DNA from: Apiotrichum sp. Y4204
Lineage: Eukaryota > Basidiomycota > Tremellomycetes > Trichosporonales > Trichosporonaceae
Direction: 5' to 3'
DNA length: 64,000 nt
Assembly: GCA_025531455.1 (NCBI GenBank)
Contig: JAMYHL010000008.1
Location: forward strand, 744,001 to 808,000
The notes beneath the pieces were generated by a model that did not search any database, had not been told where the DNA came from, and was given only the letters and a program-made list of their open reading frames with translations. Positions 46,487 to 56,214 of the stretch are shown piece by piece. Numbering within the stretch: the stretch's first letter is position 1; each line of letters begins with the position of its first letter. The position numbers and the translations under genes were made by a program.

Positions 46487-46569
46487 ACACTAATAGTCTA
46501 GTGGTTAGGATGCTTCTCTTCCATTCGGAACGTTAAGAAGCGGCCGGTGTTCGAATCACCGTTAGTGTA
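46487..46569 (+). tRNA. tRNA-Gly(TCC) with an 11-nt intron
   Basis: Cloverleaf: acceptor ACACTAA/TTAGTGT (seven Watson-Crick pairs, 46487-46493 with 46562-46568), D arm GTC TAGTGGTTAG GAT, anticodon stem CTTCT/AGAAG (46513-46517 with 46536-46540), T stem CGGTG/CACCG closing TTCGAAT, discriminator A. The loop reads CT-TCC-A, then 11 nt (46524-46534), then A, so an intron lies at the canonical site and the anticodon is TCC (Gly, codon GGA). The D arm is close to that of tRNA-Glu, but an anticodon of TTC would break the stem. An acceptor starting with A is unusual. A T5 run at 46595-46599 is a suitable polymerase III terminator. Confidence 0.75.
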
Positions 46570-46594
46570 CGAGAGCCGCATCAGCGGAAACTCC

Positions 46595-46599
46595 TTTTT
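46595..46599 (+). terminator. RNA polymerase III terminator of tRNA-Gly
   Basis: Five T in a row, 26 bases after the mature 3' end of the tRNA. Confidence 0.6.
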
Positions 46600-47111
46600 C
46601 GTCGGGGGCAAGAAGGAGCTGTTTGAGGTACCGAGGTCCCCGCGGGCATTTGGGGGTATAGCGCGATTCCCGGAGTGTTAGGCGGGGTATGATCGGAAGA
46701 TCGAGATCGGAGAGCCCAGAGCTCTGCGAAGGTTGAGACTGGTTAATGTGGAGCCTTGTTCTAGAACACAGGGGCGGACGACGGGAGTGGACTAAATGCG
46801 AGAGAGCATCGGGGCGGGATCACTAACTATTGGATTGGTAACATCGCAACACTCGCAGTACGTGCTGTCCACAATTCGCTACCTGATTGCGAACAGTGGT
46901 GTTGATGAAGCACGACAGTGCTGTGGGCAGCTGAAGAGTGGAGCAGGTGCCGCCCGATTAGTCCTGGGGGGTTCACTTACCCTTCTCCGCGCCATGCCGA
47001 TCCGCCACTGATCCTCCATCGCCGGATCTGCTTGAGAAGTCAACAACGTCATTCCCGCCACTGCGACCTTGCTTCTCGTTACCACAATCAACCTCTCCCT
47101 ATCCACCCACC
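46600..47111. promoter_or_regulatory. upstream region of PPM1/LCMT1
   Basis: About 510 bases without coding features; the last 100 bases before 47112 are pyrimidine-rich on the plus strand, a probable leader. The first part is GA-rich. Confidence 0.4.
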
Positions 47112-48292
47112 ATGCTCCCACCGCCTGCCCCTGCACCCACCACAGTCCGCCCCGCCCGGTCCGGGGTTCCCGCAGCGCATCCCGACGACGCGGTTCGGCA
47201 GACGGACGAGGACGCCGCCACCTCAAGACTGTACGTATCGCCTGTCCGGTAGGCATGGGACTAATACCAGCTCGGCCGTCGCGCTAGGCTATCTCTCCGA
47301 TCCCTACGCCTCCCTCGTGCACCGCGCACGCTTCGGCGCCGCGCCGGGGCGCAAGGCGCCGCTAATCAACGTGGGGACGCACCACCGCACCGCGGCGCTC
47401 GACGCCGTGGTTGATTCCTTCCTCGCCTGCGCGGAAAATGGAGAGGGGGCGCAGATCGTCAGCCTCGGTGCTGGCAGCGACACGCGGTTCTGGCGGCTCA
47501 TGGTGAGTGAAACGTCAAGGTTTCAAGATGGAGCTGAGAAGCTGATGGCAGGCCCGCGAACAGCCGCCGAATATCGCGAAATATGTCGAAATCGACTTTG
47601 CCCAGCTCACGGCGGCCAAGGCGCAGCGCATCGCGCGCAGCCCGAAGCTGAGCTCGGCGCTGCGGGGGTCCGGCGAGAAACCGTATACGGTCTCTCACGG
47701 TGGTGCGGCGCTGACGTCTGAAAACTACGCGCTGCTTCCGCTCGACCTGCGCGACGTCTCCGCACTCGACCGCGAGTTGGCACCGCTCCTCGATACGGGG
47801 AAGCCGACGCTCCTCGTCGCCGAGTGCGTGTTCTGCTATCTCCCGCTCTCCGCCAGCCAGGCCGTGATCCGCTGGTTCGGAATGCGGTTCGCGCGCGCCG
47901 CAGCCGTGCTGTACGAGATGTGTGGTCTTGAGTGAGTCATGAGTCACTAGATATTCAGAGCTGACGGAAGCGACGCATTCGGCACAGTTATGAGGCGTAA
48001 TCTTGCGGCGCGCAACCTCTCCATCCCGGGTTCCGTGTTTGCTACCCCGCAGGCGCAGGCTGAGCGTTTCACGGACGCGGCTCTCGGCGACGGCGCATTT
48101 GAGCACGCTGGCGCGATTGGACTGTGGGATGTGCGTGAGCGCATCGTGCCTCCCCAGGAGCTTGCAAGGATATCCAAGCTCGAGATCCTTGATGAGATCG
48201 AGGAGCTCAGGCTTGTTCTCAGCCACTACTGTGTTGCGTGGGCTAGTAAAGGGCCAGGTATGGAGGGTGTTGGGCTGGGACCCTCTCATTGA
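47112..48292 (+). CDS. PPM1: leucine carboxyl methyltransferase 1 (PP2A methyltransferase)
   Basis: Four exons (47112-47230, 47271-47502, 47552-47919, 47959-48292), introns 40, 49 and 39 nt, encode 350 residues. The enzyme uses S-adenosylmethionine to methylate the C-terminal leucine of the PP2A catalytic subunit, controlling its choice of regulatory subunit, and works in the cytosol or nucleus. Seen: GYLSDPYASLVHRARFG and INVGTHHRTAALD N-terminally, the SAM-binding VSLGAGSDTRFWRL at about residue 105, AKYVEIDFAQLTAAK, ENYALLPLDLRDV, the LLVAECVFCYLPLSASQAVI strand and ending at DAFGTVMRRNLAARN and LSHYCVAWASKG. The third intron has two possible donors twelve bases apart, 47920 (39 nt) or 47932 (27 nt); both keep the frame. 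I chose the longer because no other intron in the window is below 34 nt. Confidence 0.93.
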
Positions 48293-48434
48293 TCATACCC
48301 CAGATCAACTCAGTAATCATCTACCACCGCACTGCACACACTTGACCCCACCTGCCGTATTCTGTACATTGTCACTATGTATACCCCCGAGATTAGAGTC
48401 TGCAGGCTACGGTGCCCGCACACTACAGCTACTC

Positions 48435-50982
48435 CTACAAGACGATAGCAGTCACGCCCTCGGCCTTGCGGAGCTCCTCGCCGTGGGAAACATACTCTTC
48501 CAAGCATGACGGGTTGCGCAGCGTCGCTGGGTTGATGGCCGATACGGGGGCACCGTTGATGACCTTTCGGATGGGAACTGTCGTCAGCTGTGTCCACTGC
48601 GCTGGTGGGTTGCACTCACCCTCAATCTTCTTGCCCGTCAATGTCATGGGCACGTCCTTGACGGACACGATTCGCGCCGGTACGTGGCGTGCCGAGCGAG
48701 CGGAGCGGATCGACGACTTGATAAGCTTGGTGACCTCCTCGTCGAGCTCAACGCCGTCGCGCATCTTGACGAAGAGAATGACCTTCTCGTCCGAACCACC
48801 CTCGACAAGGAGGCCGACCACAAGCGTCTCTTCCACTCCCCGCTGCGCGAACGCCGGGTTCTCCAGGACCGAGTAGATGTCGGTAGGGCCGAAACGGATA
48901 CCTCCCGGGTTGAGGACACCGTCTGAACGACCAAGCATGACGAAACCACCGCCGTTACCAGAACGGGACGGGGAAATGCTGATGAAGTCACCGTGGTCTA
49001 TAATCAGCAAAGTCCAGAAGCAGAGTCCGAAACATACACCAGTTGCCTTCCGGGTCTTTGAAGTAGCTCTCGAGGAAGCGTGCCTTGGCAGTGGCAACAT
49101 CAGCATCCGAGATGTTGTCGCCGTCAGGAAGGGTCTCCTTGGGGAGCGGCCAGAAGCCAATAGGCTCGATAGGGAATGCGACCGGGCACATGAGCTCGCC
49201 AGTCTCCCCTGGGGAGGTAGCAGTCGAGTCGAGGGCACTGGAGTCAGCTAAGTACTTGACAAATAGCTCACAATCCGAGCATTCGCGCCTGAATCTCGCC
49301 GCGGTACACCGGAAGAGAAGTGCAGCGACCCGCGAAGACGGAGCAGATGTCGGTACCACCCGAGACGGATCCAAGCAGGACATCCTGCTTGATGTTCTCA
49401 TATACGAAGTCAAAGAGGTGAGGGGCAAGGGGCGATCCGGTCGACATAATCTGCTTGAGGGTTGTGAGCTTGTGCTTTTTGCTGACGTCGGGGTAGATCT
49501 TCTGTTCTGGTTAGCGGGTGGCATGTTTACAGTACGTACCGAAACCATCTCGATGTACTTGGCACTGGTGCCAAAGGCCGTGATGCCAAGGTCGTCAACA
49601 AGGTTCCACATCGAGGCCGGGTCCTTGAGAGGGGAGCCATCGTAAAGAACAATTGTGGCGCCAGTAGCGAGGCCCGAGACGAGGTACTGGAACATCATCC
49701 AGCCACTGGATAGTTAGCACAGGCTTGCTTCGCCGCGGCTCACGGAGTGGTGTAGTAGAAGAAGATGTCGCCACGAGTAATGTCGCCCTGGATGTGGTGC
49801 TCTCGCAAAGAGTCGAGCAGCATGCCTCCCTGGCGGTGGACAATGGCCTTGGGCTTGCCAGTAGTACCCGACGAGAAGAGGATCCAAATGGGGTCGTTGA
49901 AGCCAATGCGCTCGTACGTGACCTCCGTGGCGTCGTTGTTAGTAAAGTCCTTCCAAGACACCAGCTTGGACCAGCCGTCGTGGTGCTCGGTCGCGATGAA
50001 CTGAGCGACGTTCGACTTGGGGTCGAGCTCGTCAGGGAGCTGGCTGATCAGGACGGTGGTCTTGGGAGGGTGGGTCAGGGAGGTGAACAGGCGGGGAAGG
50101 AGGGGAAGGAGGGCATGGGGCTTTCCGTTGTAGCTGCGGGTCAGATCAGCTCGCCTCGCGGAACTCACACAACGCCATTCGAGACGAAGAGGATGTGAGG
50201 CTTAATCTGCTGAAGACGCTCGATGACGCCGTCGACACCAAAGTCGGATGCCGCAGAGGAGAAGATGGCGCCGAGCGACGAGGTCGCGAGAAGAACAACA
50301 ACCGACTCCTAACACTTGTCAGCTTTAAAGGCTCCGATACGCGTTCCGACATACCAGACGGTTTCCGCCCCAGTACGCAACACGGTGACCCTTCTTGACA
50401 CCGGCCTGCTTCATGCCCTCCTGTGCCTTGGCGACCAATGCGTAGAGCTCCTTCTGGGTCACACGATGAGGACCCGGCGCGTAGCCAGGGCATCCCTCGG
50501 TGGTGTCAATGATCGCAATGTCGTCGGGGTGGGTTGCCGCATTGCGGAGCTGGTTCTCGGCCCAGTTGAGTTTGGCATTGGGGAACCACGCCGGGTTGTC
50601 CCGGGGAGTGGCCTTCGCGTCGACATACTGCGAGACATGGTTAGTACCTGTAGAGACTGAACAGAGTGCGAAACTGTTGGGGCTCGAACACCCTGCGCAT
50701 GCTGCATGCTGTATAAACCAAAGTCCGTAGGAGGGGGTTCCACGGACAAGCACTCACCGGACCATCTCCCTTCTCGCCGACGACCTTCTCCCAGTCCCAC
50801 ACCTCGCTCCAGAATGGCCCGGTGTTGTCAAACGTCCACTTGAGGAGGTCCTCGTACGTGTCGAGCTTGACGCCATACTTGTCGGCAATGTGCTTGCGGA
50901 AGAGCGACGACTGCGCCTGCTCGGGGTGGGCAGGCTTCCACAGGAGGTCGTGGTCTGCTTCGAGGATGGCGGGCGCGGTCAT
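48435..50982 (-). CDS. acetoacetyl-CoA synthetase
   Basis: Nine exons (50758-50982, 50355-50627, 50169-50308, 49744-50133, 49540-49705, 49272-49501, 49038-49237, 48620-48997, 48435-48577) encode 714 residues; introns are 130, 46, 35, 38, 38, 34, 40 and 42 nt. The enzyme activates acetoacetate to acetoacetyl-CoA with ATP in the cytosol, feeding sterol or fatty-acid synthesis or using ketone bodies. It is an ANL-superfamily adenylating enzyme: the N-terminal ACAS_N region includes LLKWTFDNTGPFWSEVWDW and FPNAKLNWAENQL; the P-loop-like motif ILFSSGTTGKPKAIVHRQGG is in exon 4; TTPGWMMFQYLV is split by intron 4; SVSGGTDICSVFAG, WYHGDFISISP and GRSDGVLNPGGIRFGPTDIY follow; and the catalytic C-terminal lysine lies in LTGKKIE, spliced to VPIRKVINGA. 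The eighth intron is a multiple of three, so unspliced sequence stays open. The C-terminus has no peroxisomal signal. Confidence 0.94.
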
Positions 50983-51854
50983 TCTTTTAGGTCGTTTCTA
51001 GTCTAACGGAGGAGATAAAGTCGAGAGATAAGAGAAAGGGAGAAAGAAAAGGTAATGAATTGGTTGTGACCGTGCTCTGTGGAACGTGAGACGTGAGGCG
51101 ACGCGAACTTGGGGAGTTGCCGAAGGCTCGGAGGCGGGGTTGTCACAGTCGTTCGGCTGTTGCTGCCTGTCGTTGCTCTTTCTTTTGCGAACCAGGATAT
51201 CGAGGTCCTGTCTGTGGGATATTGGGGGGGGGCAGTGGTAGTGCTCTAGTGCTCCAGTGCTATGCTTGCTCTGTTGCTCTGTTGTGTGGGGGTGGGGAAA
51301 GTCGCGGCATCCCGCAACGCACGTCCGCGCACCAGCACGGAGCAGCTAGGGTGTGTGCCTACCAAAAAAGGAGGGGCTCCCCCCTCTCCACCTCTCTCCA
51401 CCTCTCTCGATCTCTCGGGTATCTGTGGTCGCGTGTTGGTTGAGCCGTTCTCGCCAGCGGGCGAGCGCGCCAGCAGTCCCCAGCGCCGAGCCGAGACCCG
51501 CGCCGAATACCGACATCCTTGGTCCGGATCTTCTCACGTGATGGAGAGCGCTCAAACGCGTGCTTACGGCGTGAATTTATGTAACACAAATCCTCGCCTC
51601 CAGGTTATGGCCATCGATGACCAACATTCGGAGGCTCGATGGGTTTGATCTGTATGCATGTATGGCTACTTCGTGGGCACATCATGTATCATGTATCGTG
51701 GACCATGAAAAGAGAGAAAACCGACACTAGCATATAAGCCTAAACATACTTACGGCCTTGGGCTGTGAGGGGAAGGACCAGAGCGAGCAGCACCCCGCTT
51801 CAGTCATGGCATGACCCTACATCCCCGTCCTCACATCACTCTACTGTATCATAT
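50983..51854. promoter_or_regulatory. upstream region of acetoacetyl-CoA synthetase and 3' flank of the ArfGAP gene
   Basis: This 872-base spacer separates two minus-strand genes. The right-hand part of the AACS promoter has CACGTG at 51535-51540 and a CTCC-rich stretch at about 51370-51415. Around 51680 is a short direct repeat of ATCATGTATC. No further coding sequence seen. Confidence 0.4.
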
Positions 51855-53449
51855 CTAGCCCCATATATTGGCAAAGGGGTCGTTGTCGGGCTTCTTCTGC
51901 TGCGCGGGCTGAGCAGGTGCAGGTGCCGGGGTCGCCCAAGGGTCAGCCGCGGGCGCACCCCAAAGGTTGTTGTTCTGCGCCTGTTGCGTCGGCGAGCCCC
52001 AGGTGTTGAACGACTGCTGCTGCGGCTGGGCGGGCCGGGCTGGCTGGGCCGACTGGTTGTTCGATCCCCAAGCAGCCTGGTCGTTGAAGCCACCCCAGGA
52101 GGAAGCAGGAAGAGGCGCGGTGTTCGTCTGCGGCTGAGCAGTGGATGTGATGCCACCACCCCACGACGCGTAAGGATTGGCAGCAGGAGCGGGAGCGGTG
52201 GCGGCGAAGAAGCCACCGGAAGGTGCAGCAGGCTGCGACTGCTGGGAGAAGAGGGACATGATGTCGGCCTTAGCCGTCTGCTGCTTCGCTGGCTGCGAAG
52301 GGGCCTTGAAGTCAAGGTCGAAAATGTTAGACTGGGGCTGGGCCTGGGCAGGGGAGGTAGATGCGGGTGCTGGGGCCGGGGCGGCAGCTGTAGTCGTCGG
52401 TGGACTCCTGACAGACGCGGTGGGAGGGGAAGTAGGAGCGGCCGCAGGGGTGTCATCACCAAAGAGGTCGATGATGGCTGGCGGAGCTGGAGCTGGGCGT
52501 GCTGGCGATACAGCCGGGCGTCCGGCCTGGCGCGACAGGAGAGGGTGAGGGCGTGCACCAGCACTAGGAGGGGGTGGCGAGCGCGATGAAGTTGCGGTAG
52601 GAGTAGGTTCAGCCTGCGGAACCTCGACGGACGGGCTTGTCGCACCAGCGCCGCCCGACTCCAAAACACTCGGGTCTCGAGGCGGCGGCCCCTCCATCGC
52701 CCAGCGTTTAGACTCATATTTTGACCTGATGAACGACTCAATTTTGCTGTTGGTCAGTATGGACCACGCACCGCTAAGTGACTGTAAACGCACTGGTCAG
52801 GCGGGATGTGGCCCTTCTTAAGGTGCCTCTCCCAGTAAAGGTTGGCGCGGTGGTTACCCCACTTCTGGATGTTCTGCGGGTAAGAACAGCTACAATGGAG
52901 CGGTGGTGGTTCGACTCACCTCCATCTGCTCTGGCGTCCAGATATCGAGATCAATGCTTTTTACTAGAATGTCAGCGACCGACGAGTGAACTTCCGACAT
53001 ACCCTTGCTGATGTGGGTTCCCATAGAGCGGTGGATGCCAGAGCATCGAATGCAGAGAAACACGCCACTGAGGGTCAGTGATCAAGCGGTAAGAGGAATG
53101 TGTGCGCAGTCTCCGTCGTGACAGCTTGCCTTCCGGGCTCTGCGCTACAGCTGCGCTCACAGGTTCCAAGAGGCCCAACGCGCGTCTGAGGTGTCAGCTC
53201 AAGCACAAGGTCTTACTACTGGTGTCGCTGAGGAGCACCATTCCCGACACGTACCATTCTTGCGGCAGTCGGCGCAATCTTTGTTATCCTTCTGCTTAAC
53301 CAGGTCGCGGAGGATTCGCGCGTTGCGCTCAGTCGTTGCCTTGTCTGCGGTATGAGCGCGACAGATCGGATAGGGAGAGCAGGTCGACGCTTCTCGGGCT
53401 GCCTGCACTCCTGCTGGGGTGTATTTTAGCACGTACCTTGTCGTGACAT
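51855..53449 (-). CDS. ArfGAP-domain protein (Age2/SMAP-type GTPase activator)
   Basis: Seven exons (53437-53449, 53255-53344, 53161-53185, 53003-53067, 52920-52963, 52794-52873, 51855-52746) encode 402 residues; introns are 92, 69, 93, 39, 46 and 47 nt. ArfGAPs switch off Arf GTPases in vesicle traffic at the Golgi and endosomes. The zinc finger is CADC (residues 33-36), 16 residues, then CIRC, with the arginine finger in [15 protein letters not shown] and the conserved [19 protein letters not shown] and ANLYWE blocks. The family signature is only seen after splicing because exons of 13 and 25 nt contribute to it. The C-terminal half is Pro/Ala-rich with clathrin- and adaptor-binding-like motifs: DLFGDD (a DxF type), IFDLDF, and repeated Asn-Pro-Tyr/Trp-Gly stretches ([14 protein letters not shown]), ending in DPFANIWG. 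This fits an Age2/SMAP-like coat-binding tail. Confidence 0.92.
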
Positions 53450-54108
53450 GGCCAGTGGTCGTTGCGGTCGTGAGGGTGACGATAGAGAACAGTGGCCTGT
53501 GAAAGATGGTGGGGAATCGAGAGGAGGTAAAGGATTATGAACACACAGAGATTAGGACGACTGACGATGTGGCTCGTCCCTCGCTCGCCAGCGAGGTCGT
53601 CGGTCCCGTGCAACGTTACCACGTGGCGTTCGATCACCAAACGGACCGGGGACCGAACAACAATCAGTGACGGTGCAGAGGTCGCACCATTATCCGAAGC
53701 CTGCATGCTTTATTGATGAGAATTCAACGTATCAGGAGCTGTGCGTTATGCATGCTGATCGCAGTATCAATGCAACTCGGTGATGAGGGGGTTATCACAA
53801 CGACGTGATATGTGTGTGGCAATGTGGATGGAGATGGTTGACCGAGGAGCCTGGGGAGCGGGCATCGGACCGAACGCCGTCATCGGGTTCCATCTGACCG
53901 AAGAGATGAGGTGGGACTGCGGCCCAAAAAAAAACTCTGCCGTGTTAGCCAGCGGAGTGCAGCGGCCCAGCGGCACTGGTCGTCGCGTGTTCGCCCCAAA
54001 GTCCCAATATAATTCCACACTCCACATCATCATCACACGTCTCCACAATCACATACCACCACCACATCTCTCGCACTCACCTCCTCCCACCACCTCCAAC
54101 ACATAACC
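53450..54108. promoter_or_regulatory. shared upstream region of ArfGAP (-) and GDT1 (+)
   Basis: This 659-base head-to-head spacer has CACGTG at 53620-53625. The plus strand before 54109 is strongly C/A/T-rich (CACCACC and CTCC repeats). No coding feature seen. Confidence 0.45.
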
Positions 54109-55659
54109 ATGGCCACTGACCTGGCCGCAGCGGCGGCAGGGGAGGAGAGCAACCTCCGTGCGTGCTCGGGTTCCTGTGCGAACCTCAGCTAACCGCCCAG
54201 ATGCCTTTATGAGCGCGCTTGTCATGATTGTCGTCTCGGAGATTGGTGAGTGCAACCAACCCAGAGTTTTTGGCAGCGCGTGGAGCCAATGCCGCCGGCT
54301 AGAAAGCTGGCAGTCCACACAACAAAGCTGCCAAACCATTGTGTCGCTGCAAGCAATACTACAACGCGTCGCATGCATCATGTACACAAGATGCTGCCAT
54401 GTGACCTGCATAGCAAAACCGCGCATGGAATGCGTTGCTGACACTGCAGGTGATAAGACCTTCCTCATCGCCGCCATCATGGCGACACGACACCCGCGCA
54501 TCACCGTCTTCGCGGGCGCATTCGTGTCGCTGGTGATTATGAGCGTGCTGAGCGCATTCCTTGGAAAGTTCATTCTAGGCCTGATTCCAAAGGTGTGTGC
54601 ACTGATCATCGCCCTTACGCGATCTGGCTCTATGGTACCTCGTCAAAGCCAACTGGGCATCAGTCGTGCAGACGCGACCACGCATATCTTCGCCGGTTGA
54701 CAACTCCCGGGCAAGCCACTGGCTGCTCACACGATTGCCCGGTCGCGCGATCCATCACTATCGCGTTCTATTCGCGTTCTTAATTTGGCAACCGCGTGTA
54801 TCAACATGTCCTTCCCCGCGTGTGCCACGAACGTGCACTAACACTGACAGGTATACACCCTTTGGGCCGCTGCAGTGCTGTTCCTCGTCTTCGGTATCAA
54901 GATGCTACAAGAGGCACGAGGCATTTCTCCATCGCACATGGCGGATGAGATGCGCGAGGTGGAGGAGGAGCTCGAAGAGGACGACTCTATGCACGACCCA
55001 TCAAACCAGCGCGGCGGTGTCCCGCTCGAGATTCTGGAGGAGGGGCGCGTGTTGGAGGACGGACGCCCGTCGCGTGGCCCTCTTGACAATGCGCTTTCTG
55101 GACGGTCACCCTCCGCATCTCGTTCCGGATCGCGCTCCGCATCCCGGGCTGCTCGGCGCGCCCGCTCAGCGTCCCCACGCACCGGGCGACGCAACTCGAT
55201 CTCGAGGGCTATCGACGCAGGGACCGATAAGGCCGCCGACGTTGCCGACCACCTCCGCGAGTCATCTCGCAGCCTTCTTGAGATGATGACCTCGCCCGTC
55301 TTCGCACAGGCATTCGCCCTCACCTTCCTTGGTGAATGGGGCGACCGGTCCCAGATCGCCACTATCGCTCTCGCTGGCGCACATGTGAGTTGCTTTGTTT
55401 TTACGTCTCAGCTCACGCCCAGTCCGTCCCGGTAATTGCTTTTGGTACTATCATCGGTCACAGTCTGTGCACGCTACTCGCCGTCATGGGCGGACGGTGG
55501 CTCTCAACAAAACTGTCCATCAGGCATAGTGAGTGCTAAGACCGGTGTCTTGTGCTGACAGCAGTCACCTTCCTTGGTGCGGCCGCTTTCCTCGTCTTTG
55601 CGGGTTTGTACGCCGTCGAGGCATATCATGCGGCATCAGAGCCTCCAATCGAGATCTAA
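54109..55659 (+). CDS. GDT1: GDT1/TMEM165 (UPF0016) cation transporter
   Basis: Six exons (54109-54157, 54201-54245, 54450-54592, 54851-55384, 55423-55528, 55562-55659) encode 324 residues; introns are 43, 204, 258, 38 and 33 nt. Family members move Mn2+ and Ca2+ into the Golgi in exchange for protons and support glycosylation. Two inverted half-domains are present, each with the signature E-x-G-D-[KR]-[ST]: EIGDKT (spliced, residues about 29-34, within VSEIGDKTFLIAAIMATRHP) and EWGDRS at about residue 245 (LGEWGDRSQIATIALAGAH). Between them residues about 120-225 form a cytosolic loop that is acidic and then Ser/Arg-rich. No signal peptide is visible; the N-terminus is only about 15 residues. 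The last intron has a tandem acceptor (CAGCAG at 55559-55564): using the first gives RHTVTFLGAA, which resembles the TVT of human TMEM165, and the second gives RHITFLGAA. Confidence 0.93.
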
Positions 55660-56214
55660 ATTGCGTGACTTGAGATATCAAGGATAGGCCTGCTCCATTA
55701 CTCTACTCTACACCCATTCCCCCCACCGCCAAAAGTTTGGATGGCGACACTTAGACGCGGCCATGCGCCGTTGTGATATATGATACACAGCACGGATAGT
55801 GTGCGCTGTGCATCCCCGAGCCACGCGAGGCAGACTAGAGCCTCGCTGCGGCCACACACGACTCTGACACAATAGCACCATTATACCAATAGACGGACCG
55901 AGCGGACGCCACGTAGCGCTGCAATGGTGGCATGCATAAGGAGAGCCCTGTAATATGATTCTTCTGACCATTCCGCACAATGTTGTTTGGCCGACTTTAT
56001 CTCTTGTTGTTCGGACGCACTCAGGGTCGAAACGCGCCGAGCACCGAACCAAGAAACGGCGATCGAGCAGCCCCTGACAATATCTCGCCCCAGACGTCCG
56101 GTGTGCGGCCCAATCGCGGATAATCTTCAGACGAATGCAGATGCGGGATGATGATAACGGGTTTCCTTTCGTCGCACACGTCCCTTCTCCACTCTCAAGG
56201 GGTAAGTGACAATT
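55660..56214. other. spacer between converging GDT1 and the fusion gene
   Basis: The 555 bases carry two 3' untranslated regions. I see no coding sequence or structured RNA. Confidence 0.45.

Noticed and set aside
9413..53625. CACGTG hexamers in many intergenic regions as a common regulator site
   Set aside because: Sites at 9413, 13124, 28686, 36414, 36509, 43603, 51535 and 53620 are real, but at this GC content roughly this number is expected by chance in the noncoding DNA, and the hexamer also occurs inside coding sequence.
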